Of a stretch of 64,000 nt of DNA, positions 21,701 to 28,969 are shown one piece after another (the stretch's first letter is position 1; each line of letters starts with the position of its first letter). The stretch covers positions 25,761,806 to 25,825,805 of the forward strand of contig CM069875.1 in the NCBI GenBank assembly GCA_036172665.1. The letters run 5' to 3'. This DNA is from Prosopocoilus inquinatus (lineage: Eukaryota; Arthropoda; Insecta; Coleoptera; Lucanidae). The position numbers were made by a program, and so were the translations under genes. The notes beneath the pieces are model-generated. The model saw only the letters and a program-made list of their open reading frames with translations. It was not told the origin of the DNA and ran no database searches.

Positions 21701-23718
21701 CAGAGGCTGCTCGAGGTTTTCGCTGCAATCAAAAACGATTTGCACAATTTTTTCTAAAAACTTTCATTATGCTTTGACAGCAAGCATGGCCGCCTTGCAT
21801 GGGGGACTTATTAGGAGCAAATCCCGCTTCAATTTGTCTATCCTACTGCAATGGCAGGTCAAAAAGCGATCGTAAGATGTCGCTATTTTATCTGTTGCAG
21901 TGAGAATATCGAGCTACGTCTCTGCTGAAGAAGCCCCAAGCAGGGCTGAAACAGCTGTACAGAGGCTGCTCGAGGTTTTCACTGCAATCAAAAACGATTT
22001 GCACAATTTTTTTTTAAATTTTAAGGTTAAATAATGCACATAAAAGTTTTTATTAATGTTAGGATATTATTTAGAAGCATTTAAATGTTCTTGGGAACAG
22101 ATAATATTTAAATACAAGAATAACATAACAAATAGAGAAACAAGAATAATTCAAGCACTAAATAAAAGCAATGAACAACAATCATGCACTGTGATTAACA
22201 AACTTTCACTGTGCCGTTCTGCAATACCTTTTTACTGTACGCATAGAGTTGTGTAGAAATTATTATAGTAGGGATAGTAAATGGCTATTTCGAAATGAAA
22301 GATCGATAATATTTTGAAAATATTTTAGATGCAGACCTTCAATCATTGTTGATTACAATGTATTTCATAAATGTTCAAACTGCTTTTCGTCATTTAATAT
22401 TCTATTCTTCGTTACTTTTATTTAGTGCCTGCGTTTTTTCTCATTTGTGTCTGTTTACGGTATTGTTCTTTTATTTAAATATTATGCTCTCAAAAACAAT
22501 TACATGCATTTAAACAGATTAACGTCTTTCTGTTGCCTCAAAATATATTACTCGATAGCATATGTTTGAACTTTTAAATCCGCTTTATCATTAGTTAATA
22601 GAAATATTTGATAATAACGCGAAAACGAAAAAAGTTATCAATTTCGTGCTGTTCTCCTTAGTAATCACTGTAAAAGAAATACATCTTTCCGTTAAGTTTT
22701 TTTTTTTGAAAACTGGGCAAAACTAATACTTTTGCAAACAGCGCTCTCTAACTACTTTCTAACAAAGTAGCTGGAGTCATTGAATACATATTTTAAATCA
22801 GCTTAAAATTCCCTTTCAAATGAGTCGAAGTTCGTTAATTTCTGATAAAGACTACAGAAGTTATGATATTTTTCAAAGTAAATTCAACTGTTTTCTCCAT
22901 CCTTATTAATGGTAACACGATAATAAAGTCTCAACTTTCTAATGGCGCTATCAAAACTGCACTTTCTTCTGAGACTTTTGTTAGTAAAATTAATTTTTAT
23001 TGTCGATCCCATTGATTGCGTCTCTTGCGGTCAACTCAGATACTTAAAAATACTTCCTTTGATTTTCTCTTGGTCACTTTGACTATAATTTTTTTCTCCT
23101 GAAGCTGTAGGTATTACGGTTTGCTATACAGGCTGTTTCAAATTCAACCCTCACCATGGGGATCTCGCTTATTTGAAGAGACAGAGGGAGAGAAAATATT
23201 AACTCTACATCGCTGGTAGCCGCCCATATTGAGACACCCGGTATATTACCTGAGGCAACTATGAATTTCCCACAAGGTGATATTTTCGCACAAAACGTGT
23301 TCATAAGGTAAGTATCCACACGTGATAAAACCTGACCCTTCAAGTCCCAAATTACCAGATCCGTCTTGTTGCTACACGTCATTATGTACTTGCCATTGCA
23401 TGCTATACCTATGCCAATTACATCATCAGTTTGAAGCTAAAAAAGGGCGTGAAAATGCTTAGACAATTAATTATTTGTTTGGGACTTGGTATACCTTAGG
23501 AAACGTATAGGCTTTGCTTGCTTGTCCTAACCAGCTGTCTTTCTTCTTCTCGATCTTATACACTTCGACCGTATTGTCGTTGAACTTGTTGATGATGAAG
23601 GCCTTTGAATCCGGGCTCCATTTAACGAAAGTTGGATGGTCGAATTCTATGTTAATTCTTAGCGATTTGTGATCTTTATGAGACGGATCTTTAATGTCCC
23701 ACAAAAGTACAGTACGAT
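9725..23718 (-). CDS. Transducin beta-like 2 (TBL2) type WD40 protein, last five exons
   Basis: TBL2 is an ER-anchored WD40 protein linked in mammals to PERK signalling and ATF4 translation. Five minus-strand exons join in frame: 23718-23495, 23436-23250, 16549-16364, 16310-16125 and 9945-9725 (about 334 codons). All have GT..AG borders. WD-type strands are visible: DRTVLLWDIKD, FVKWSPDSKAFII, DLVIWDLKGQVLS, then PDVKVWEVVFNKAGEFQEV, SKDGSWKVFETK, LALSPNAE-like ALSPNAEVVV, and SGDKHIRVFHNVTGYR. The C-terminal helix is rich in Lys and Glu. Order, spacing and the C-terminal FHN-PGYR-like segment match TBL2 rather than a generic WD40 protein. The first exon found begins mid-blade at DRT, so about 100 residues, including the membrane anchor, are missing. 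Their exon(s) should lie to the right, and I could not identify them. Two introns are very large because of transposon insertion. Confidence 0.88.
10327..12885 (-). pseudogene. LINE ORF2: APE-type endonuclease and reverse transcriptase, broken
   Basis: The endonuclease part (about 12880-11914) shows LRILNVNLRSI, IVGTESCLND, RIGGGVFILVKG, IIGDLNLPSIDW and GVSDHNVV, the catalytic outline of APE-like LINE endonucleases. The reverse transcriptase follows in shifted frames: fingers with NYRPISLTCIVCKI, motif A FIDFTKAFDKVPH, motif B SGVPQGSVISPILFIIFIND and the catalytic FADD box in KLFADDCVIY. The C-terminal thumb region ends at 10327. At least three frameshifts (near 11950, 11330 and 10700) separate pieces that otherwise align in order, so no functional polyprotein can be made. 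Product and family are secure at the LINE level; the exact clade is not. Confidence 0.82.
12886..13800. other. Non-coding insertion between LINE ORF1 and ORF2
   Basis: About 0.9 kb starting with an ACAGGGTGTCATC end directly where ORF2 coding homology begins. It contains a (TTTA)n run near 13440 and no open frame. It probably includes a later MITE insertion, but I could not find a clear partner end. Confidence 0.4.
13804..14975 (-). pseudogene. LINE ORF1, coiled coil and CCHC zinc-knuckle part, broken
   Basis: The upstream portion (about 14975-14351) encodes a heptad-rich segment (ITSQNKEIIAKLDSFLWEN) and then a Lys-rich domain. The downstream portion (14289-13804) has Cys/His zinc knuckles: CFHCREIGYFANQ, CSNKKTCAKCCGEH and CPSC, as in gag-like ORF1 proteins that bind RNA. 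The two parts are separated by stops near 14351-14290, which are most likely decay. They lie between the PHD segment and ORF2 on the same strand, as expected for one ORF1. Confidence 0.7.
14976..15475. other. Non-coding stretch splitting LINE ORF1
   Basis: About 0.5 kb without coding homology between the coiled-coil part and the PHD part. The right edge carries an ACAGGATGTTCCATT end, and a related GTTCCATTTAAAAAAA occurs near 15123. A small element has probably inserted here; its borders are unclear. Confidence 0.4.
15476..15838 (-). pseudogene. LINE ORF1 N-terminal PHD-like zinc finger
   Basis: A 120-residue frame starts with ATG and holds a Cys/His pattern like a PHD finger: CRQCNNIP, LKCIICDGLTHPGCV, then CC and finally CESH. 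PHD fingers at the N-terminus of ORF1 are known in some CR1-type LINEs. The frame ends where homology to the rest of ORF1 is interrupted, so the protein is truncated. It could be mistaken for a host zinc-finger gene, but its place just before the LINE ORF1 remainder argues against that. Confidence 0.6.
15892..16109. repeat. Short MITE with 18-bp inverted ends
   Basis: The left end AATACTTTATCTACGACC and right end GGTCGTAGATAAAGTATT are perfect reverse complements, 218 bp apart. There is no coding frame. It sits between the LINE 5' end and the TBL2 exon starting at 16310. A target duplication is not clear. Confidence 0.65.
16943..17220 (+). repeat. Interspersed repeat with tactgggtgtctca end, copy 1
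   Basis: This copy begins TACTGGGTGTCTCA and aligns with the reverse complement of 23249-22930 over most of its length (shared blocks AGCAAACCGTAA-like, AAAAAAATTATAGTCAAA, GACCAAGAGAAA, TTTTTAAGTAT and TACTAACAAAAG). It lacks a central block present in copy 2. The two copies face each other at the two ends of one TBL2 intron. Confidence 0.6.
17221..18640. other. TBL2 intron, diverged duplicates only
   Basis: No gene is seen. A weak direct duplication about 0.9 kb apart joins 17339-17440 and 18250-18660 (shared AAGATTTG, CGTGG, ACATTTCA and AAAATCG blocks). A short inverted pair, GGTGTTGAC and GTCAACACC, lies near 17890-17940. The origin of these is unknown. Confidence 0.35.
18770..19384 (-). 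repeat. tRNA-derived SINE-like units at the head of an A-rich repeat array
   Basis: On the minus strand, 19384-19309 contains GAGTGGCTCAGCCTAGC, resembling a pol III A box, and GGTTCGAATCC, a good B box, spaced as in a tRNA. A second A-box-like GAGTGGCTCAGTGGTTAGCC lies at about 19090-19070. A B-box-like GTTCGAATACC lies near 18780 with the same CTACCACTTGT lead-in. The stems do not make a proper cloverleaf, so these are tRNA-derived promoters of SINE-like units rather than tRNA genes. Confidence 0.55.
19130..20760 (-). repeat. T-rich satellite family, array 2 (A-rich on plus strand)
   Basis: Degenerate monomers with cores such as AACAAATGGCAGTC, AACAAACGACCATC and AAAGACGATAAAAAA recur roughly every 60-100 bp. 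They are reverse complements of the core seen near 6 kb. The long minus-strand frames here are low complexity. Both SINE-like heads are followed by this array, so head and array may be one compound unit. Confidence 0.55.
21659..21707 (+). ncRNA. Type I hammerhead ribozyme, copy A
   Basis: Stem I is GTCTCTG (21659-21665) with CAGAGGC (21701-21707): 7 pairs, one a G-U wobble. The core CTGAAGA is 21666-21672. Stem II is AGCCC/GGGCT with loop CAAGCA. GAAA is 21689-21692. Stem III is a C-G pair closing AGCT, with U and A completing the GTA triplet, so cleavage is predicted after 21700. All invariant core positions are present. The tiny palindromic stem III is like PLE and retrozyme hammerheads, which often act as dimers. 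Confidence 0.88.
21918..21966 (+). ncRNA. Type I hammerhead ribozyme, copy B (tandem)
   Basis: The motif is identical in all paired and core positions to the copy at 21659: stem I 21918-21924 with 21960-21966, core CTGAAGA 21925-21931, GAAA 21948-21951. Predicted cleavage is after 21959 at a GTA site. Its same-strand position downstream of copy A would let a transcript release a unit-length RNA. Confidence 0.88.
22930..23249 (-). repeat. Interspersed repeat with taccgggtgtctca end, copy 2
   Basis: Read on the minus strand it starts TACCGGGTGTCTCA, only about 6 nt inside the TBL2 intron whose donor is at 23249. It aligns with copy 1 at 16943. The exon donor GTAATA is directly followed by the element end, so insertion stopped just short of the splice site. 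Confidence 0.65.
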
Positions 23719-24120
23719 CTGGAACAAAAAAACATAAGATGCATATATTTATAAGAAAGTTAATTTGCCTGTTCTGGATAAAAGTGCGCCAGTTGTAACA
23801 CAGCATAAAGTTAAGTGATAAGCAGACTGCGGAAGTTCAGGCATTTGCTTTTTCTATTTGTTAAACACTACTTTGATAGGGACCTTGTTACAAATACGTT
23901 TCACGTAGTTACTGTTCAAATAATAAAGTTTAATAATGCCTATTTTTGCCTATTTATGCATAAGTGCCTATTTCAGATAAAAAAAAGCCTATACTATGCC
24001 TTTTTTCTAAAAATTCTCAGAACAAAGTTTAAATTTGCATAAAATTGGTATAAAGGTTGAATCCAGTCACTTTTAACAAAATAAAAACAAATAAAAGCAG
24101 GTGTCTCTACTTTCATCCCC
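23719..24120. other. TBL2 intron, no gene recognised
   Basis: It contains a GACTGCGGAAGTT-type segment near 23825 that recurs inverted near 29010, and several GCCTATTT repeats near 23935-23975. It probably derives from a dispersed repeat. The missing TBL2 N-terminal exon is not here. Confidence 0.4.
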
Positions 24121-24840
24121 GACTTTTGTTTTTTTTTTACTAGCAGTCGGTCGCCTTTTGTTTTGCTTAAATTTTCTTTAACTGAATTGGAGTTCATTTT
24201 ATTTGTCACTTTAATTCCGTCGATTGATCGCCGATTTTGTTTTCTTTCTCTGCTATTCGATTTGACTTTATTTACTTTTTATTATTAACTAATTAATTGT
24301 TAAATTGAAATCAATGATTCCATTTGATTTAATTCAATTTTTAATTTAATCAATTGACCAACCTTTGTTTTCTTTTCTCTCTTTGATTTGATTTCATTCG
24401 ATTCGTTGATTTATCATCTTTTGTTCTCGTTTTCTTTTTTGTTTAAATTTAATTTACGCTTTTTTATTTTATTTTATCATTCGATCGTCTTTTGTTTTAT
24501 TGTATTTTCTTTTACTAGATTGGAGTTCCCTTTATTTTACTTTTAATTAGATGGGAGTTCATTTTATTTTACATGTTAATTCCTTCCTTCTCTTTCTTTC
24601 TCTGTTATACGATTTAACTTTATTTTATTTATTTATTTTTTATTATTTTAACAGTTGGTCTTTTTCTTTGCCTAATATCTCGCAAATTAAATTTTTGATT
24701 GCGTTCCTAATTTTTTTAACATCGACCTATCGTTGGTTTTAGCGCAATATTTTATTTTCTTCCTCGCCACATCGAAGATCGACTTTTGTTTTTCTTTTCG
24801 TTCGTTTTGACTGTATTTCATTTTTATTTTAATAATCAAT
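24121..24840 (+). repeat. T-rich satellite family, array 3
   Basis: Degenerate monomers with GTCGCCTTTTGTTTTG, TCGATTGATCGCCGATTTTG and TTCGATCGTCTTTTGTTTT cores, spaced 60-140 bp, as in the arrays near 6 and 38 kb. Orientation is as in the forward half of array 1. Confidence 0.6.
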
Positions 24841-25888
24841 AGGTCTTCTATTTATTCTTCTTCTTCTTGTTCTTCTTTTAGCCGTGTTAACACCCTGTAA
24901 AATTCTATAGTCTGTATTTATAAAATTTAATCTTAAAAGTAAACTCAAAATCCTAAAAACCAAAAAACTAATTATTCGTAAATCTTTTACTTTTCTTTTA
25001 AAGAATGAATTAGATAGGCCTGTACTGGACAAGAATTCATAACTAAATCCGACCCCGTAAGAGACACTTAGAGGTTCATCGGCCACCAGTTCAGCCCTCT
25101 GGGTTCATCGACCTCTTTCTAGTCTTCATTGACACCAATGTTGGGAACCCCTGGTCTACATCAGTAGAGCAATAAATTAAACAATAGTGTCCAGTTGTTT
25201 AAGATGAACTTTAAATGCCTTTTAGAATGTGAGTTACATTAATGTTACGTAACTGCAAATGTCACATTATAAGCAATACTTAAATTTAAGATCGGCTTAA
25301 CTGGTCGGTGCAACTGGCCGTGGGTAAGTTTAATTTTTTGGTTTTTACGCAAAATTAAACACGCGTATTTTAGGCAAACATTGTTCGGTTGCATTTCACA
25401 GATGCGGTTATTTACGTGGGTTTGACATGAATTGACCGACGCCATGCGACGCGATATTTGCTTGCGTTACAGATCAAGTCTCTTAGGTCAAGGAACGTAC
25501 GCAAACGAACGTATAATAGAGGGAATTTAATAGGGGAAACCGTGTCAAATTTCTAAAATGTATCTATATTATTTAATTGTCTAAACAGATAACTTCCAAT
25601 TTTTACAAAAGAAACGGACAAATAAGTACTTTAATTTCAGAATGGATTAAAAATGAATTGCATGAATGTAATATTAAAAGAAACAACGATCAGTTCATAC
25701 ATTCCTCACTCAGCCAGTTTCTGGAAAAGATCAGTTCTTTCGGAGTCAACAATTCGAAAAGGCTAGTTAAGATAAATAATAAAAATATCTTTATAATTTA
25801 TTTGATTTTTTCATTGTGATGGATTCTGATATATAAATATTTTGAAGGCCTATTCTACATATAAAATAAAGTCAAACATTTTGGAGAA
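24841..25888. other. No gene recognised
   Basis: The stretch includes ACACCCTGTAAAATT at about 24889. On the minus strand, CAGGGGTTCCCAAC near 25150 resembles the end of a hAT element, but no partner end was found. Short frames have no family resemblance. Confidence 0.35.
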
Positions 25889-26045
25889 CATGATTTCAAA
25901 ATAAATTTAAATTATTTACTTTATTCATTTACTTACCGCAAACATTTCAACAATGCTTTTATTTATTAATGTTGTTAATATAATGCAAGAAGTTATGTAG
26001 AAAGTTTTTTTAATCTCAAACCGGACAGAAAAATGAAGGGAAACA

Positions 26046-26087
26046 CACTCAACGTTTCGCTATAGATTTATAGCTTCGTCAGGAGTG
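26046..26087 (-). ncRNA. PLE hammerhead ribozyme, left arm
   Basis: On the minus strand stem I is CACTC/GAGTG and the core is CTGACGA. Stem II is GCTATA/TATAGC with one unpaired A after the core, followed by GAAAC and a GTT cleavage triplet. Stem III is only two pairs without a loop, which cannot close in a monomer but can pair between two molecules, as proposed for PLE hammerheads. Confidence 0.75.
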
Positions 26088-26215
26088 AAAAAAAAAAGTA
26101 AATAAACAAGTTGTCAAGAGAAACAAGTCGTCAAGAGAAACAAAAAGGTAACATGATTTTTAAACTAAACTACGAGTTGTTCGGAATAAAAGTAACGAGA
26201 ACTAATTAAAGCTAC

Positions 26216-26246
<31 letters not shown>

Positions 26247-26265
26247 TATTAATTAATTGACAGAT

Positions 26266-26862
26266 CTATATCTTGTTTAAAGAGTCCAAAAAACTACAAA
26301 ATATGTCATTTAAATTTTCAAAGTCCGTACGTTTATTAATAGAATTTCCAGACATTTTAATTTTACACATTTCTATGAAACGTCTTTTAAAAATATTAGA
26401 TTCACTGTACAAAATGTCAGTATTATCAAAATCAAAATTATGATTATTTACTAATGAATGCTCTACAAGCATTGAATGATTTTGATTATTTTTTTGAATA
26501 TGATATTTATGTTGGTCTAAACGTTTTTTTAAATTTTGGCTCGTTTCACCTATATAAACAGAATTACAATTTGAACATTTGATTTCATAAACCACGTTAG
26601 GTTGTTTTAATTTCGGTATTTTGGTTTTTAAATTCGAAAAAATTAAATTTAAATTAATCACAGATTTACTGGCTAAAATTAAATTATGTTTTTTGAAAAT
26701 GTGTTTAAATGTATTGTGTAATGGTTCAATATAAGGCAAAGATATGTATTTATGATTCGAAGTTTGTCTAATGTTTTTAGAGACATTTGAATTTTGTAAG
26801 TATTTAATACGATTTTTAATTACTGATTCAATAAGATTTATTGGATAAGAAAAAAAAACCAA
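26266..26862 (-). CDS. PLE GIY-YIG endonuclease, left arm, truncated
   Basis: A 198-residue frame covers the end of a PLE polyprotein: a linker after the reverse transcriptase, then the endonuclease that nicks target DNA. The signature is NVVYEIKCSNCNSVYIGET followed by LKKRLDQHK. It has VYE in place of GIY, VYIGE as the YIG strand, a CxxC between them that belongs to the PLE-specific zinc motif, and the catalytic Arg in KKRLDQH. The C-terminal part (IFKRRFIEMCKIKM) also fits. The reverse transcriptase is missing because the copy is 5' truncated at the palindrome centre. The frame is open to its stop. Confidence 0.85.
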   Translation of the reverse strand: MVFFSYPINLIESVIKNRIKYLQNSNVSKNIRQTSNHKYISLPYIEPLHNTFKHIFKKHNLILASKSVINLNLIFSNLKTKIPKLKQPNVVYEIKCSNCNSVYIGETSQNLKKRLDQHKYHIQKNNQNHSMLVEHSLVNNHNFDFDNTDILYSESNIFKRRFIEMCKIKMSGNSINKRTDFENLNDIFCSFLDSLNKI

Positions 26863-27217
26863 AATACCGAAATTAAAACAACCTAACGTGGTTTATGAAA
26901 TCAAATGTTCAAATTGTAATTCTGTTTATATAGGTGAAACGAGCCAAAATTTAAAAAAACGTTTAGACCAACATAAATATCATATTCAAAAAAATAATCA
27001 AAATCATTCAATGCTTGTAGAGCATTCATTAGTAAATAATCATAATTTTGATTTTGATAATACTGACATTTTGTACAGTGAATCTAATATTTTTAAAAGA
27101 CGTTTCATAGAAATGTGTAAAATTAAAATGTCTGGAAATTCTATTAATAAACGTACGGACTTTGAAAATTTAAATGACATATTTTGTAGTTTTTTGGACT
27201 CTTTAAACAAGATATAG
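26858..27217 (+). CDS. PLE GIY-YIG endonuclease, right arm, truncated
   Basis: This is the second copy of the same endonuclease in opposite orientation, 109 codons from its first ATG (26888), with in-frame sequence starting at the palindrome junction near 26858. As far as I can read it, its protein matches the left arm residue for residue from VYEIKC to the stop. It lacks the linker and reverse transcriptase. Expression would need a promoter from outside; none is seen. Confidence 0.85.
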   Translation, partial: TKIPKLKQPNVVYEIKCSNCNSVYIGETSQNLKKRLDQHKYHIQKNNQNHSMLVEHSLVNNHNFDFDNTDILYSESNIFKRRFIEMCKIKMSGNSINKRTDFENLNDIFCSFLDSLNKI

Positions 27218-27236
27218 ATCTGTCAATTAATTAATA

Positions 27237-27293
<57 letters not shown>

Positions 27294-27416
27294 GCTTTAA
27301 TTAGTTCTCGTTACTTTTATTCCGAACAACTCGTAGTTTAGTTTAAAAATCATGTTACCTTTTTGTTTCTCTTGACGACTTGTTTCTCTTGACAACTTGT
27401 TTATTTACTTTTTTTT

Positions 27417-27458
27417 CACTCCTGACGAAGCTATAAATCTATAGCGAAACGTTGAGTG
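27417..27458 (+). ncRNA. PLE hammerhead ribozyme, right arm
   Basis: Stem I CACTC (27417-27421) pairs with GAGTG (27454-27458). The core CTGACGA is 27422-27428, then the GCTATA/TATAGC stem and GAAAC, with predicted cleavage after GTT at 27453. It is identical to the left-arm motif in inverted orientation, about 30 bp before the tail shared with the copy near 59 kb. Confidence 0.75.
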
Positions 27459-27958
27459 TGTTTCCCTTCATTTTTCTGTCCGGTTTGAGATTAAAAAAAC
27501 TTTCTACTTACTATTTTCATCGGACAAGAACAAACTTCAATCAAGAAGTTATGATTTGGTTATGATTTAATCGAGTCATGAATTCTAATAAGTCTCACCA
27601 ATAAAGAACAATCGATAGGTAATTTATTTACACAGAATGTAAATATTTTCACAGTCAACGATTTTTTTTATATTACTCCATTGATTTGCTCGGACACGTT
27701 GATTTTTAATCGAAATGCTACGTCTTTCAAAGTAAAATTTGTACATGGTGATTCATATATTTGGAATAATAGTTAAGTGAGTTTTGTTAAATGGATCATC
27801 TTGTATATTTGTATATTTTTGAATTTTACTTTATCACGCAATACTTTATGATTTAAATGAAGACATAAGTGGATAAACCAACCATGTATTTACAAATTTT
27901 CAGCGATCCGTAAGGCGTAGTTTGCAGTTTATTCTAAAAGATCAGATATCTCTGTATA

Positions 27959-28969
27959 CATACCGGGTGGAAAGTTTCAAATCCGAACATGGCAAACTTG
28001 TATTGAAAACTATGTTTCTGTGAATTGCTGCTCGTCGTTTAAAAATACAAAAATGGCAATGGTATTAAAGAAAAGAGAAAATTATGGACAATATTATGGT
28101 GTTAAAATTATTCCTAAATATTAATACTTTCGGAATACACATAAAATTTTCAAATTTTAAACGAAAAATTTAGTCGCCTATATCAGGTTTGAAACTTTCA
28201 GTTGTTTCAATTAATAGAAAATAATTTATACGTCAGTCAAAAAGTATTATGAATTATTGTACAGAGCAAATAATAGGTAGGTATTCTTGTCGTTTAAGTT
28301 ACAACAATTCTTTCTTTATTAGAATGATAATTGTATTCTACGTCATTGCGCACAAAAATACTGTTGTTTCTGATACTATCAATAAACTTGAAATGATGCC
28401 ATGGGCAATCAATACCGACACATGTCGATACTAAATGAGTTTTAAATTCAATTGTACTAAGAATTAAATAAGTTTCACCCTGTTCAAGAATAAGTAACAC
28501 ACAACTGTAAAGAATATTAAAAAAAAAAACGTCAATTCCACAAATTCAGTTGCCATCAACATTGTATTGCAATTAACAAGAATAGTAGGAAAGTATTTTG
28601 TGACGCAATGCAGGAGCAAAGAAATAAATTCTAACAGTTTTTTTATCGTCAGTATGCTACACAGATGAATGGAATTTTATTTTGAATAAGAAGCATATTG
28701 TACAAAATTCTGGTTATTGAATTGCAAACTTCAAATCTGACATACTAAGGCGACTACATTTTTCATTTGAAATTTAAAAATTTAATTTCTATTTCAAAAG
28801 TATTAATACAATAGGAATAATGTTAACACGATAACATTGGCCTTAATTTTATCTTTCATTTAATACCATTACCATTTTTGTATCTTTAAATGGCGAGTAG
28901 TAATCTACAGAAACGTAGTTCTCAATGGAACTTTGCTATGTTCGGGTTTGAAACTTTCCATCCGGTATG
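27959..28969. repeat. DNA-transposon-like MITE (1.0 kb) with about 250-bp inverted arms
   Basis: The left end CATACCGGGTGGAAAGTTTC and right end (reverse complement CATACCGGATGGAAAGTTTC) match, and similarity continues inward (AACTAYGTTTCTGT, ATACAAAAATGG). There is no transposase frame. It lies at the very end of the dispersed repeat that precedes it. No clear target duplication was found. Confidence 0.7.

Larger units (their letters stand above)
21402..22012 (+). mobile_element. Hammerhead-ribozyme retroelement (retrozyme-like), inverted plus tandem copies
   Basis: The insertion is flanked by a 12-bp direct repeat TTTAAATTTTAA (21390-21401 and 22013-22024). It holds three copies of one short unit: a minus-strand copy truncated within the ribozyme at the palindrome centre near 21620, then two plus-strand copies in tandem. 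Each plus copy has a full hammerhead motif. The distance between their predicted cleavage sites is 259 nt (21701-21959), which defines the monomer. No protein is encoded; the short frames across it are artefacts of the palindrome. Metazoan and plant retrozymes have this layout. Mobilisation by a PLE reverse transcriptase is an inference. Confidence 0.8.
21020..22930. repeat. Foldback element (about 1.9 kb) with about 350-bp inverted arms
   Basis: The left arm (about 21020-21375) and right arm (about 22930-22560) are diverged reverse complements. Shared blocks include ATATCATAACTTCTGTA, CTTTATCAGAAATTAACGA and TTATCAAATAT. The interior carries the ribozyme insertion 21402-22012 and non-coding DNA. 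It lies in the 6.7 kb TBL2 intron. Confidence 0.7.
25998..27541. mobile_element. Penelope-like element fragment in palindromic (head-to-head) arrangement
   Basis: The insertion is bounded by the 12-bp duplication CAAGAAGTTATG (25986-25997 and 27542-27553). Two 5'-truncated PLE copies face outward from about 26860, each with a GIY-YIG endonuclease frame, a homopolymer run (about 20 T on the left, about 45 A on the right) and a hammerhead-bearing tail. The right arm is 30-40 bp longer, ending in CATCGGACAAGAACAAAC. The arms look almost identical, so the insertion is recent. Confidence 0.85.
25889..27960 (+). repeat. Dispersed repeat (copy 1) interrupted by the Penelope-like insertion
   Basis: Bases 25889-25997 and 27542-27960 together align with the reverse complement of 57103-56561, which is uninterrupted. 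The alignment shows the empty site of the PLE insertion and proves that the 12-bp repeat on its flanks is a target duplication. The repeat ends in CTGTATACA (TGTATACAGGG in the other copy). It is about 0.54 kb, non-coding and of unknown class. Confidence 0.8.

Noticed and set aside
21469..21875. Overlapping frames on both strands with the shared peptide SCFSPAWGFF
   Set aside because: They repeat at 62.1-62.4 kb and arise from the ribozyme palindrome. The conserved sequence is explained by hammerhead structure, not by coding.
27246..27290. Poly(A) run as the mark of a processed pseudogene or LINE tail
   Set aside because: It is internal to the PLE, between the endonuclease stop and the hammerhead tail, and is mirrored as a T run in the other arm.
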